DNA of 64,000 bases from Rhizomys pruinosus (GCA_009823505.1 VZQC01007982.1:1931984-1995983); one strand, 5' to 3'. Positions 35,521-46,530 are shown, counted from the stretch's first letter. A program made the numbers and translations. The notes: generated from the sequence alone by a model not told the origin.

Positions 35521-36114
35521 GATGCCTGATGTAAGCTCTATATTATTCCCTCAGTGGGATGCTAACAAGAAGAGCAACCACAGCTCCTTGATATTACCAC
35601 TATGTAATTGTCATACTAGGCAATTAATGACAGTGACCCCTTTGACTTCAAATAAGCAATCAATAACAGTGTGGATTATACTTATATTTTAGGTTGTAAG
35701 ATTAATAAGATTAGGAGTGGAAAGGAAGTAGAGTGGGTAAGGATAAATATCAGATCTACCTGAAAGATAAAAAAAATCTGAAGTGAATAAAATAGTGAAG
35801 AGGGAGAACACTGGGGTATGATTAGGGTCCTCAGACCTATGGAAGGTTACAATTAAGAAGTGAAAAGAGGAGGGGTAGAAAAGTGAGCAAAAGAAGAAAA
35901 GATGTAGGAATAGGAGGAGGGAATGTGTGAGATGAGGCTAGAGCGTATAGTAAAGGATGCCTTATAGCAAACTGGCTGAAACAGTAGACCTGAAAATTGA
36001 CGGAACAATATGCAAACAAAAGCAGCACCACCTTGAGGCATCTATGCAAGAGTGGAAATCAAAAAGGAAAAAGAATGCTGGTGGGATGAACTGCTGATGC
36101 AGCTATGTTGAGTT
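35521..36114. other. Purine-rich block, possible L1 5' region (copy 1)
   Basis: A/G-rich on the plus strand (for example gtgaaaagaggaggggtaga) with no open frame. Its position upstream of antisense L1 sequence suggests L1 5'-side sequence, but I cannot confirm it. Confidence 0.3.
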
Positions 36115-36131
36115 AGAAGGTGAAGCTCTCA

Positions 36132-36298
36132 GGCCGGGCGTGGTGGCACACGCCTTTAATCCTAGCACTCGGGAGGCAGAGGCAGGCGGATCTTTGTGAG
36201 TTCAAGGCTAGCCTGGTCTACAGAGTGAGTTCCAGGACAGCTGGGGCTACAGGGAGACCCTGTTTTGAAAAAGACCCCCCCACATAAAAAGAAAAAAA
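36132..36298 (+). mobile_element. B1 SINE (copy 1)
   Basis: ggccgggcgtggtggcacac with a long A-rich tail. A perfect 17-bp target duplication, agaaggtgaagctctca, lies at 36115-36131 and 36299-36315. Young. Confidence 0.95.
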
Positions 36299-36387
36299 AG
36301 AAGGTGAAGCTCTCAAACCGTTCAGCTCTAGGAGGTTCCACATGATGCTGTGTGATAAAAGGAAGAGTGGGCAGCCTCAGTGTTTGT

Positions 36388-36482
36388 TCCTGGAATCGGA
36401 GCTTCAGACGGTTCTCAGCCGCCATGTGGGTGCTGGGGATCGAACCCGGGTTCTCTGTAAGAGCGGTCGGCGCTCCCAACCC
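36388..36482 (-). mobile_element. B2 remnant created by the duplication joint
   Basis: The 5' part of the truncated reverse B2 of 33271-33520, without its tail half because the duplicated unit starts inside it. Confidence 0.9.
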
Positions 36483-36733
36483 TAGGCTATTTTTATAATG
36501 GCAAGTTTTTCAGTTTTTCTTCAATCATGACAGATATCTGCTGAGTATAGTAGTCTGGGTTAGCAGATGTTAGCATTCAGGACATGAAATACATCATACC
36601 AAGTTCTTCTGGCTTTTAAGGTTTGAGTTGAATAATCTGTTATTCTGATGGCCTGGGCTTTATATGCATATGACTTGGTGTTTTCTCTTATCACTTTTGA
36701 TATACTCTCTTTGTTCTGTATATTTAGTATTTT

Positions 36734-36993
36734 ATTTATTTATTTTATTTTTTAATTTTTTAAAATTTATTTCTATATGTGTATGAATGTACTGTCTGCA
36801 AGCAAGTCTGTGTACCCGTGTCGTGCAACACCGCGGAGGTCAGAAGAGGGTCTCGGATTCCCCTGGAACTGGAGTTCTCCTGGAATTGGAGTTTCAGAGG
36901 GTTCTCGGCTGCCATATGGGTGCTGGGGATTGAACCCGGGTCCTCTGTAAGAGCGGTCAGCGCCCTTAACCGCTAGGCCATCTCTCCAGCCCC
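36734..36993 (-). mobile_element. B2 SINE, reverse (copy 2)
   Basis: Duplicate of 33772-34031, including its target duplications. Confidence 0.93.
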
Positions 36994-37252
36994 TAGTATT
37001 TTTATATTCTTTCTTTGTTTGTCTGTTTGGTGTCCTAACCCTCCCCCATATCTGGATTGGCATCTCTATTCCTAACTCTAAGAAATTTTCTGTAATGATT
37101 CCTTAGATAATGAGAAAACAGATTCTTCTCATTCTTTTATGCCTATATATCTTGGAATTATGCATATATATCTTGGAATTCCCACTGGTATGTTTTTATT
37201 ATTTTATCTTTGTCTTTGTTGGATTATTGCAGTTTCTTCATTTTGTCTTTTA

Positions 37253-37491
37253 AAAATATTTTATTTTTATTATTTTATTTTATGCATGTAAATGTATTAC
37301 CTGCATGCATATAAGTGCACCTGTGTCCTGCAATGCCCATAGAGGTCAGAAGAGGGTGTTGGATCCCCTGGAATTGGAGTTATGTGCAGTTGTTAGCTGT
37401 CATGTGGGTGTGTGGGTGCTGATTACTGAACCTGGGTCCTCTGCAGGAGCAGCCAGTGTTCTTAACCACTGAGCCATCTCTCCAGCCCCTG
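37253..37491 (-). mobile_element. B2 SINE, reverse, older (copy 2)
   Basis: Duplicate of 34291-34529. Confidence 0.88.
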
Positions 37492-37611
37492 CTACTTTGT
37501 CTTTAAGTCCTTTACTTAATCCAATGTATTGCTAAGACTCCATAAAATTTGAAAATTTTACTTACTATGTTATTTCTAGCATTTCATATTGATTTTTCCT
37601 TCATGTTTTCT

Positions 37612-37864
37612 CTTTAAACATTTTTTAATTAATTTTATTTATTTCTGTATGTGTATGAATGTACTGTCTGCATGCAAGTTTGTGCACCCGTGTCGTGCAA
37701 TGCCATGGAGGTCAGAAGAGTGTGTCAGATTCCCCTGGAACTGGAGTTCTCCTGGAACTGGAGTTTCAGATGGTTCTCAGCTGCCATGTGGGTGCTGGGG
37801 ATCGAACCTGGGTCCTCTGCAAGAGCGGTTGGCACTCTTAACTGCTAGGCCATCTCTCCAGCCC
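37612..37864 (-). mobile_element. B2 SINE, reverse (copy 2)
   Basis: Duplicate of 34650-34902. Confidence 0.93.
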
Positions 37865-38056
37865 CATGTTTTCTTTTTTTTAAATTCTTTCATATCATCT
37901 ATCATTTTCCTTATTTTGTTCATCTGTTTGCTCATGTCTTTCAACACATGAGCATTATTTTGAGTTCTTTGGGATTTCATCTAATTTTCTCTCACTAGAT
38001 GCCATTACTATAGTATTAAGGAGTTATATTAACTTGGTTTTTCATGTTTCTTTTTT

Positions 38057-38307
38057 TAATTTATTTTATATTAATTTTATTTATTTATGTATGTGTATGA
38101 ATGTACTGTCTGCATGCAGGTCTGTGCACTCGTGTCGTGCAATGCTGCGGAGGTCAGAAGAGGGCGTCGGATTCCCCTGGAACTGGAGTTCTCCTGGAAT
38201 TGGAGTTTCAGACGGTGCTCGGCCACCATGTGGGTGCTGGGGATTGAACCCGGGTCCTCTGCAAGAGCGTCTGTGCTCTTAACCGCTAGGCCATCTCTCC
38301 AGCCTCC
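38057..38307 (-). mobile_element. B2 SINE, reverse (copy 2)
   Basis: Duplicate of 35095-35345. Confidence 0.95.
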
Positions 38308-39093
38308 TTCATGTTTCTTTTTTCGTTAGGATTGGTGCTATTTCATTGCTTGGTTTATTTATTATTTTTACTCAGCTGTATTGTTTTAGTTGAAATATTT
38401 TTCACACCCAAGTGGATCTTGGATGTATTAGATAGAGTTGAGTGTCTAGTTCATAAAACACTTCCTCAGTACAGAAACTCAAGATGCCTGATGTAAGCTC
38501 TATATTATTCCCTCAGTGGGATGCTAACAAGAAGAGCAACCACAGCTCCTTGATATTACCACTATGTAATTGTCATACTAGGCAATTAATGACAGTGACC
38601 CCTTTGACTTCAAATAAGCAATCAATAACAGTGTGGATTATACTTATATTTTAGGTTGTAAGATTAATAAGATTAGGAGTGGAAAGGAAGTAGAGTGGGT
38701 AAGGATAAATATCAGATCTACCTGAAAGATAAAAAAAATCTGAAGTGAATAAAATAGTGAAGAGGGAGAACACTGGGGTATGATTAGGGTCCTCAGACCT
38801 ATGGAAGGTTACAATTAAGAAGTGAAAAGAGGAGGGGTAGAAAAGTGAGCAAAAGAAGAAAAGATGTAGGAATAGGAGGAGGGAATGTGTGAGATGAGGC
38901 TAGAGCGTATAGTAAAGGATGCCTTATAGCAAACTGGCTGAAACAGTAGACCTGAAAATTGACGGAACAATATGCAAACAAAAGCAGCACCACCTTGAGG
39001 CATCTATGCAAGAGTGGAAATCAAAAAGGAAAAAGAATGCTGGTGGGATGAACTGCTGATGCAGCTATGTTGAGTTAGAAGGTGAAGCTCTCA

Positions 39094-39260
39094 GGCCGGG
39101 CGTGGTGGCACACGCCTTTAATCCTAGCACTCGGGAGGCAGAGGCAGGCGGATCTTTGTGAGTTCAAGGCTAGCCTGGTCTACAGAGTGAGTTCCAGGAC
39201 AGCTGGGGCTACAGGGAGACCCTGTTTTGAAAAAGACCCCCCCACATAAAAAGAAAAAAA
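39094..39260 (+). mobile_element. B1 SINE (copy 2)
   Basis: Duplicate of 36132-36298. Confidence 0.95.
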
Positions 39261-39349
39261 AGAAGGTGAAGCTCTCAAACCGTTCAGCTCTAGGAGGTTC
39301 CACATGATGCTGTGTGATAAAAGGAAGAGTGGGCAGCCTCAGTGTTTGT

Positions 39350-39808
39350 GTGATTCTGGTGGGTGGGGAAGGGAGGTTGTAAGTCCCTTCCTGGTAGTTC
39401 CCTTGGACCCTCGCAGTCCACCATGAGCCTCTCTGGTCCTGTAGATCTAGGGTACACAAGGAGCAGCACTTCTCTTGAAGTGTCTACTGCTCCTTCTTAA
39501 GCAGCTTCATGGGGCAGGCCAGCATGGTGCCAGTTTGAGAGAACTTGAAGCTGGGCTGTGAGTCTCAGCTTTCCTGCCCACTTGCCTCTCTTATTCTCTA
39601 AAAAGGAAGAGCTGCAGTTGTGTCAAAACTACAAATACTCAGTACAGCACATGTGATAAAGTAGGACCAGCAAAGTGAGAATGGGAGGTAGGAAGTAGGG
39701 AAGCAGTGTGTGTGTAGGAGCATTGTAGTGAGGGCCTGAGTGACAATCTGAAGGAAGTGTGGATGCAAGACAGGTGGCTATTTGGGAGCATACATCTGAA
39801 CATAAGAA
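39350..39808. other. Unassigned DNA right of the duplication
   Basis: This is the original continuation of the duplicated unit. No gene or repeat family is recognised. Confidence 0.35.
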
Positions 39809-39809
39809 A

Positions 39810-40500
39810 TAGAAGACTGGAGAGATGTCCTGGTTGGTAAAGTGCCTTTTGAGGAAGTATGGTGACCTGAGCTTGGATCTTCAGTACTCATGTAAAACCT
39901 GGGTGGCATGGCACATACCTGTAACCCCAATGCTTGGGGCAGAAACAGGAAGGTCCTTGGAGCATATTGGCTATGCTCCAAGTGCAGTGAGAGACTCTCT
40001 CAAAACTATAGTGAAGAGTGATAGAGGAAGACACCTGTATTAGTCAATTTTCTGTTGCTGTGATAAAACACCATGACCAAATGAACTTATAAAGAGAAGA
40101 GTTTATTTGAGCTTACGATTGATGTTTCCAGGGAATCAGAGTCCATTGTGGTGGGAAGCATTGGTGGCCGGGGCTGGAGCAGCAAGCCGAGGGTCACATC
40201 TTGAAATGAGCACAGGAAGCAGAGAGAGGGAGAGGCTGGAGACCACAAGGCTTGTTAAACTCACTAAGCCTGCCCCCAGTGACATACTTCCTCTAGCACG
40301 GCCACACCTTCTAAGACCTCCAAGAACAGTGCCACCAACTGAAGACAAAATGTCTGAATACTTAAAGCCTATGGGGGACACTGATTCAAACCACCACAAC
40401 ACCTGAAGTCAACTTTTTGTTTCCATATGCACATGTCTACATAGACATGCACACATGCATGCACACATATGAACACACATCATACACAGAAAACATAGGA
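39810..40500 (+). mobile_element. RSINE1-like SINE split by an LTR
   Basis: The left part (39810-40035) has gactggagagatgtcctggt, a cctgtaaccccaatgcttgg block and tagaggaagacacc. The right part (40399-40500) resumes acacctgaagtcaac and ends in a CA-rich tail. An LTR lies between them, so the SINE is the older layer. Confidence 0.7.
40036..40398 (-). mobile_element. MaLR-type solo LTR, reverse, nested in RSINE1
   Basis: Plus strand reads TGTATTAGTC...CCACCACA, 363 bp with TG...CA ends. The 5-bp target duplication acacc lies at 40031-40035 and 40399-40403, as expected for ERVL-class integration. The interrupted SINE confirms both junctions independently. Internal words include ctgtgataaaacaccatgac and tttatttgagcttacg. 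Confidence 0.82.
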
Positions 40501-40774
40501 AATAGCAAATTCAATACAAAGCTCTGAGGCAAGTGTCTATTTAGGCAATATCAAGGGAGACAGTCTGGCCAGGTAATAGCAATAATAGCAATGATAACAA
40601 CACCAATGAGAGAGGTAATGTTACATCTCCATTTTGCAGATAACTAAGTCAAGGTTTTTCAGCTACTGGGTAGATGGGCTTAGCACAATGGCTGCAACGC
40701 AGGCCTACTTTCTTTGTCAGCAAGTGTCAGGCTGTGGGAAGGAGTTTGCAGGATTTGTCAAGTGCAATCAGCTC

Positions 40775-40929
40775 CATTTTTTTTTTTGGCTTTTCGACAC
40801 AGGGTCTCCCTGTAGCCCCAGCTGTCCTGGAATTCACTCTGTAGACCAGGCTGGCCTTGAACTCACAGAGATCTGCCTGCCTCTGCCTCCCACATGCTAC
40901 GATTAAAGGTGTGCGCCACCACGCCCAGC
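40775..40929 (-). mobile_element. B1 SINE, reverse
   Basis: ggcttttcgacacagggtct to gtgcgccaccacgcccagc. Confidence 0.92.
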
Positions 40930-41103
40930 TCTTTCTCTTGTTTTTGATTCATCTTCCCTCTGGATCCATTCAAAGCCACTGTAGCTGAGTGTTCATAAAG
41001 ATGGACTGTGCTCAATAACATATTCTCAAAGCAGATGAGACGGAGGGCACCTTTCCTCTACAGATGCACATGGTTCTCTTCTGCTTTAAGAAGATGATTG
41101 CAA

Positions 41104-41225
41104 GCTGGGCATGGTGGCAAACACCTTTAATCCTAGCACTCGGGAGGCAGAGGCAGGCAGATCTCTGTGAGTTCAAGGCCAGCCTGGTCTACAGAGTGAG
41201 TTCCAGGGCAGCTGGGGCTACAGGT
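41104..41225 (+). mobile_element. B1 SINE, 3'-truncated
   Basis: gctgggcatggtggcaaaca to cagctggggctacagg, then it stops without the final ~25 bp or an A-tail. Loss of the 3' end is unusual for L1-mediated insertion and points to a later deletion or rearrangement. Confidence 0.85.
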
Positions 41226-41738
41226 AACCTAAGAGCCACCAGGCACAGCAGAGCCATTGGATGGTGGCCAGACAATGGTGAGGCTGCAGTAGGTTTGGAG
41301 AGCAAGGCCTCACTAGGTAGACATCGATCCCCTAAGGAGAGCCGGCTCTCTATTGTGGGAACGCAGCATAAACAGGGTACATTTGCCTCAGATCTGGCCC
41401 TGAAGCATGGCTGTCGTGAGGGCCTACCTGCTCACTTGGGATCGGATGTGGCCTGCTGAAGTGCTCCCCACCTGGGTAAGTAGCCTCTGAGATTGGGGGG
41501 CAGTATATGGACCCTCAAAGCAGTAGAGGGTCTGGTGGCCCCACCAGGCAGGTCTAGGGGTGCTGTCTAGGCTAGGAGCAGGGAGCAGGTACATGGCTGC
41601 CATGACAGAAAGGTCTTTGGGGAAGGACAGAGCTTCCTCCACTTCCCGGCATGGTCTTCCCATGAGAATGTCTGCGTAATCCTGGCTATATAGACATATG
41701 GAACAGCTACGCAGATCGAACATCTGAGAATAAGGCAT
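41226..41738. other. Unassigned block with exon-like signals
   Basis: No gene is recognised. On the plus strand an ATG in good context (aagcATGG, 41407) opens a 23-codon frame that runs to a strong splice-donor-like gGTAAGTag at 41475-41480. On the minus strand a frame of 104 codons (41424-41738) is open with no family resemblance that I can name. Either may be chance. Confidence 0.25.
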
Positions 41739-41740
41739 AG

Positions 41741-41915
41741 GGCTGAAGAGATGGTTCAGTGGTCGAGAGTATTTGTTGCTCTTGCAGAAGACCTGAGTTC
41801 AGTTGTCAGTACCTACATGGTAGCCAACAGCCATCTATATCCAGTTCCAGGGTATCTGACTCCGTATTTTGGTCTATGGGGATTGCATGCCCAGCTGTAC
41901 TTAGCTTTTAAAAAG
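41741..41915 (+). mobile_element. B2 SINE (old)
   Basis: agggctgaagagatggttca, a gagttcagttgtcagtacc B-box region, tccagttccagggtatctga, then a truncated body ending gcttttaaaaag. Confidence 0.8.
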
Positions 41916-41924
41916 AAATTAATT

Positions 41925-42077
41925 TTTAAAAATTCTATTCTTTTTATTATATGTGTATGAGTATCTTGCCTGCATGTATGTAAGTACACCCATGACATGC
42001 AACACCTGAGGAGGTCAAAGGAGTTCGATGGAGTTGTAGATGGTTGTTAGCCACTGTGTCAGTGCTGGGAACTGAAC
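41925..42077 (-). mobile_element. B2 SINE, reverse, cut at an ambiguous base
   Basis: ttattatatgtgtatgagta to tcagtgctgggaactgaac, then the single N at 42078 and unrelated sequence. The tRNA-like head of the SINE is missing from exactly that point. Confidence 0.8.
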
Positions 42078-42078
42078 N
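42078..42078. other. Undetermined base (N)
   Basis: This is the only ambiguous base in the window. It sits where the B2 loses similarity, so it may mark a base-calling or joining problem. Confidence 0.95.
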
Positions 42079-42100
42079 TACTCTTTCTGGGTCTCTCTCT

Positions 42101-44108
42101 CTCTTTTTTTTTTTTTTTTTTTTAACCAGTGCTATGATTGTTCTTCTAGGGCTTGAAAAAACCCACAACACAACAGCAAAAACCAAACTACCTCGTTCAT
42201 TAAGACAGTTAAGTTTTTAGAAGACGTTGAAGCACTACGTATGCACTGAATGTTACAGAGAAGGGGTGGGGCAGTGGGAGGGTGGAGGCACGGGTGGGTA
42301 AAAAAAATCAAAGGAAGAATATTTGTGCTCCTTAGCAGGGAGGGTAATTATGTTGCATTTTGTGAGTTAATTATGAAAAGTATAGATTACTTTGGCTTGT
42401 CCTAAATGGCAGCCCCAGATGGCAGCTTGCCAGGTTATTGGTCTTTTATAGATATAAAGATTATGTGTCTGAGTTATTGGCTACATTGCCTCATTATTCT
42501 AGTTCTTTGGCCTGAATATGTAAGTAAAGCCAATAAATTTGACCCTGCCTTAGAGAACTTATACTTCCTGCAGGCTAAGAGAAAGTAGAAAAGCAAGGCT
42601 GGATCGAACCTGAGGCCCCCTGTAACCAGATCCATCCCACATGTCGATCCAAGTACACACTGCGGCTATCTTTCCCCTCAGCTTTCCTAGGGACCTAGAA
42701 GCTGATTTTGTAACCTGGACAACAAGAATGTACTAAGTAACAGAAGTTGTCTTCAGCTCTGCGAGAAAAGCTTGCAGATGTTTGATGACTGGAGGACAGC
42801 ACAGAGAAAGCATTAAACTTTCCAAAAAGTCTGGGCCAGTATTAATCATCTGTCAGCCAGGAATCTCTGTAAGCCATAAGGAGAAAATGATCTCTCTCTC
42901 CTCTCTCTCTCTCTCTCTGTCTTTGTCTCTGCGATTCTCTTTCTCTCTCTGTGTCTCTTTGTGTATGTACACATACACAAGTACATGGATCAGGTAATGA
43001 GTGTTTGAGAGACACCACTCTAGAAGCTCAGTGAATAAAAAGTGGGAGGATGAAGCAGTGATCCTAAGACAACCCCACAGTGAGAAAAGCAGAAGAGCTT
43101 GGAGGAAAACGAAAGAAATTAGAGAAGGTCTACAGGAGACTGAACAGGGCTAGGGAATGCAAGAAAGAACTAAAAAGTTATTTGAAAGGAGTAAGGTTTG
43201 AGGAGGGGAATATAATTACAGATCAGCATACTGGGGCATAGGAGAAGAGAGGGTAGGAAATCGAGAGGAAGAAGGAAAACAAAGATTGGCAAGAAGGATG
43301 TGTGGGTAAAGTGAGGACAGACAGGGAGCCAAAGACACCAGAGGAAGTGAACATCCCACGGTCACAAGAAACCAGAGACTAGATATATTGTGACATCCAC
43401 AGAAGGCAGAGACTGCGAGACAAAAGACAACTTAAGCCATTTTCTGGTCTGTTAAGTTACCCTGGCAGCACAATGTGCTGGGAAATGATGTCTGCCTGTG
43501 ATCATTGTTTACTTAGAAAGCTGGCTGACATGAGCTGAAATTAACACAATAGGATGGAAAATTGCTAATAAAACAAAAATCCCTGCCGTTAGATTTTCAT
43601 AGCCTAATTATTCAGCACGTTCCTCACTAATGGCACGAGACATTACCATGCTAATGTGTCGCCTGCATATGTCGAGGAAGAAGGGCGGGAGGGACTTTGA
43701 CTCTGTGTAAATGGAGAAATCCCACATTCCCAGATGGAGGTTGGATGAGATGAGGAGGGTACTGGCGGCCAGGGAAGAGGGGAGCTGTAGGCTTCTCTAG
43801 GCCTGGGCAGGAATAAAAGCCCTAAGGTTTGTTCCTTTGTGTTCATCAAAGCTCCACCGGCCCTTCCAACCCAAGATGCTCTATGCATCCATCAAATGTC
43901 CTATCTGTTTGAGGGTCACGTGACTGGCAGCGAATAAGATTTGATCACAAAAAATGACAGGAGGCAAAAGCTGCCTCCAAGTGTGCCGCCCGATGGCGGG
44001 GACCTGTCTTTGTTTACTTCTTCACTTAGTATCATCTGATCACTCTCTGATTTAAGTCACACAGATAGTTAATTTATTCTTGTTCTTGCTTTTACTGTAA
44101 ATCTATTC
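42101..44108. other. Single-copy block with possible conserved non-coding elements
   Basis: A poly-T run at about 42104-42123 is followed by about 2 kb without recognised genes. A CT-rich tract lies at 42894-42957. About 42330-42500 and 43430-43665 are repeat-free and rich in homeodomain-type words (gggtaattatgttgc, gttaattatgaaaag; catagcctaattattcagca), which is typical of conserved enhancers. Conservation is untested. Confidence 0.35.
42894..42957. repeat. (CT)n-rich microsatellite
   Basis: A tctctctc run interrupted by gtctttgtctctgcgatt. Confidence 0.85.
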
Positions 44109-44109
44109 T

Positions 44110-44197
44110 CTTCTAAGACGTGGGTCTTGGGAACTGAGCTTAGGTCCTTTGCAAGAGCAGTATGCACTCCTAACTACTGAGCCATCTCTCCAGCCCC
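44110..44197 (-). mobile_element. B2 SINE head fragment, reverse
   Basis: gtgggtcttgggaactgagc to catctctccagcccccc. Only the tRNA-related head is present and the body and tail are absent. Confidence 0.75.
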
Positions 44198-44721
44198 CCA
44201 AGAGGGAATCTTAATTGTTCCAGACAAAGTAAAAAAAATTTTTCAAGTCTGTATCATATCTTTCACTTTTCTAGAATCTCCTTATTTTATGCAGTTGTGA
44301 ATTCACAGATCCAGGTGTGCATACAACTTAGCTGAAAGGCTATTCCTGGGCACTTGATAGAATACAAAGAATGTCCAGCATTTCCTTCAAGGTATTCTTG
44401 TTCTTCTGGTGGGACAAAAGGTGGGTATGCATATCACAAAGGGGTTGGGTAATGAAGGAAAAAGGGACTGGAAGAGTGTTCAGGTAAGTCCCATCTTTGT
44501 GGAGAATGGTGCTCTGTTGCAGCTCTTGGGGATCAATTCTGTACTCTTTAGCCTTAAACAATCCATTTCCAAGATGGGCAGTCTGAGATAGGAAGTCTTA
44601 TCTGGATATATCTATGTGTGTAGACATATCCAGATATGTGTTCTTCACTAAAGTCTCTGCTCCTAATGGGGAAGGCTCTAGTAACTGTAGCCCACTTCCC
44701 CTCTCTCTTTTGGAAATAGAG
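44198..44721. other. Unassigned single-copy DNA
   Basis: No gene or repeat family is recognised. Confidence 0.35.
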
Positions 44722-44732
44722 ATGTCTTTTCT

Positions 44733-44924
44733 TTTCTTTTCGTTTTTTTTTTTTTTTTTTTTTTTTTTGTTTTTTTTTTGTCTTTTCGAGACAGGGTCTC
44801 CCTATAGCCCCAGCTGTCCTGGAACTCACTCCGTAGACCAGGCTGGCCTTGAACTCACAAAGATCCGCCTGCCTCTCTGCCTCCCAAGTGCTAGGATTAA
44901 AGGTGTGCGCCACCATGCCTGGCT
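44733..44924 (-). mobile_element. B1 SINE, reverse, with long T tail
   Basis: A tail of about 40 bases, then gtcttttcgagacagggtct to gccaccatgcctggc. Target duplication atgtcttttct lies at 44722-44732 and 44929-44939. Confidence 0.93.
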
Positions 44925-44961
44925 AGAAATGTCTTTTCTAACAAGATACCTGTTCTGAGAC

Positions 44962-45050
44962 GGGAGGATGTAGCTCAGCGGTAGAGTACTTGCCTAGTGA
45001 GCACCAGGATGTCCTCAGTTCTACAATAAACAAACATCTAAAATATCAAC
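44962..45050 (+). mobile_element. ID-like (BC1-related) SINE
   Basis: ggaggatgtagctcagcggt, gagtacttgcctagtgagca, a diverged B box (gtcctcagttctac), then an A-rich tail. This is the head of a tRNA-Ala-type ID element. Confidence 0.65.
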
Positions 45051-45055
45051 AAAAG

Positions 45056-46200
45056 AAACTGATTCCATGTCAACCCAGTGAGGCTGAACTACAGTGGCCA
45101 CAGTGATTGGCTTGAGGGTGGTCATGTGACCTTATCTCTGCTGCACCCTCCTGGTGCTTGCTGGAATCAGAAGGTGAGATATTTTCTCCATGTCCGTGTT
45201 TCTGTCTGTCTTCCTGAAAGCTCGCACTTCCTGCAAGTCTGGGGTGCGTTTTAATCAGCCAATAAGGCTATCTCTTAGACTTTCTGATTCAATTCATTCT
45301 TATTGTGCTTGAGCTGCTTTGAGTTCAATTTCTGTCACAGGGAAATCAAGCAGTTCGCAGTAGCACCTGTCCTTTCACTCATCTCAGTTTCAGAATGCTT
45401 AACGTATTCTTGGCCACCATCAACAGAACATGACTATAATTCTCTACAACCACCACGTCCTTTTGTAGCCTGCCATCTGCTTTTGTGGCAGCGGGTAAAG
45501 AGACAGGTCAAGCAGTTTGCTGAGCAAGGCTCAGTGGAGCGAAAGCTGGTGTGCAGGTCCTTGATCTCCCTACCTACAAAGGCTTTTTGAAACATTTTTC
45601 TCAGCATTCTTTCTGTTACTTTTTGGTCTTTTTCCCTCTTGTAAATTGATAGCAAGGGAGAATTTCATAAAAAACTGGGGTTTTCAGGAGGATATTTTGT
45701 AATGGAGAAGTAATATGCAGATGGAGTTTTCTGGGGGCGCCGGAGTGTCACGAGCAGGGCTCACTGGGCTCACACAAATTGAATCTGAGAGGCCGCCATG
45801 TTTCTCCACAGGCAGCCGGAGTTTCCTCTGTGTGTTACTACGCATGTGTCTCTTGGTGGCGATGTTGGCCCAGGTACAGGGAGTGGGAGTTATTAGGCCT
45901 CACGGCTGGTATTCCGATTTTTCTTTCTTTCCCTGGGTACATGATAAAATTACATTCCCTTTCCCTTAAAGGAAGGTGTGGCTGGATGACGACTCTTAAT
46001 AAATGAGCCGAAACCACATAGTGCATCTTCTTTAAGAACCATTGTGTGATTTTGTACATTCCCTCTTTCGTGTTGACTGGTAATATCCAAATGGGGAGCT
46101 TTTGCCTACGAGACTGTCTCTGAGGGAGAAGAAAAAAGCCAACCGGTGTGGATGTGAAGCGTGAACAAAATAGAAACCACTGTTTTAAGTCACCGAGTTT
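45056..46200. other. Unassigned single-copy DNA
   Basis: No gene is recognised. Short overlapping frames at 45.7-46.0 kb occur on both strands with no domain. Sequence near 45080 (ctacagtggccacagtgatt) may be an old unnamed repeat. Confidence 0.35.
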
Positions 46201-46530
46201 TTTTTTTTTTTCTTTTAAAAAATTATGTTAGCACAGTTTTAGATTTACAGAACTGAGCAGAGAGTTCAGAGTTTCCATTTTAATTCCCATTGGCAGGTTC
46301 TCCAGCTATTAACATCATGCATTAGTGTGGCATATTTGTTGCAATTAATGAACAGATATTATTATTAGTGGAGTGCACATACATTTCTCTGGGCTTTTAT
46401 AAATACATTTGATGCATGCATTATTACAGTGTCACACAGAATAGTCTCATTGGCCACCCAACCCCCTGTGCTTCATTATTTATCCCTCAGTCACTTTGCC
46501 CAGAGCCCAGAGCCACTGGTGGGCGCTGTT

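Larger units (their letters stand above)
33426..36387. repeat. 2962-bp tandem duplication, copy 1
   Basis: Every segment compared between 33426 and 36387 reappears 2962 bp to the right without any difference seen, including homopolymers, SINE tails and all matching reading frames. The left boundary lies inside a reverse B2, where 33425 (c) and 36387 (t) differ. The unit contains L1 upstream sequence, four complete B2s, a B2 remnant and a B1. Confidence 0.95.
36388..39349. repeat. 2962-bp tandem duplication, copy 2
   Basis: Direct second copy of 33426-36387. At the junction gcctcagtgtttgt is followed by tcctggaatcgg, while the right end continues tgtttgtgtgattctgg (39350 g against 36388 t). 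There is no target duplication and at most a base or two of microhomology at the joint. Confidence 0.95.

Noticed and set aside
41424..41738. 104-codon minus-strand frame with a fairly protein-like composition
   Set aside because: Its start abuts an old B2, no family is recognised, and a plus frame overlaps it. It is kept only as an unassigned block.
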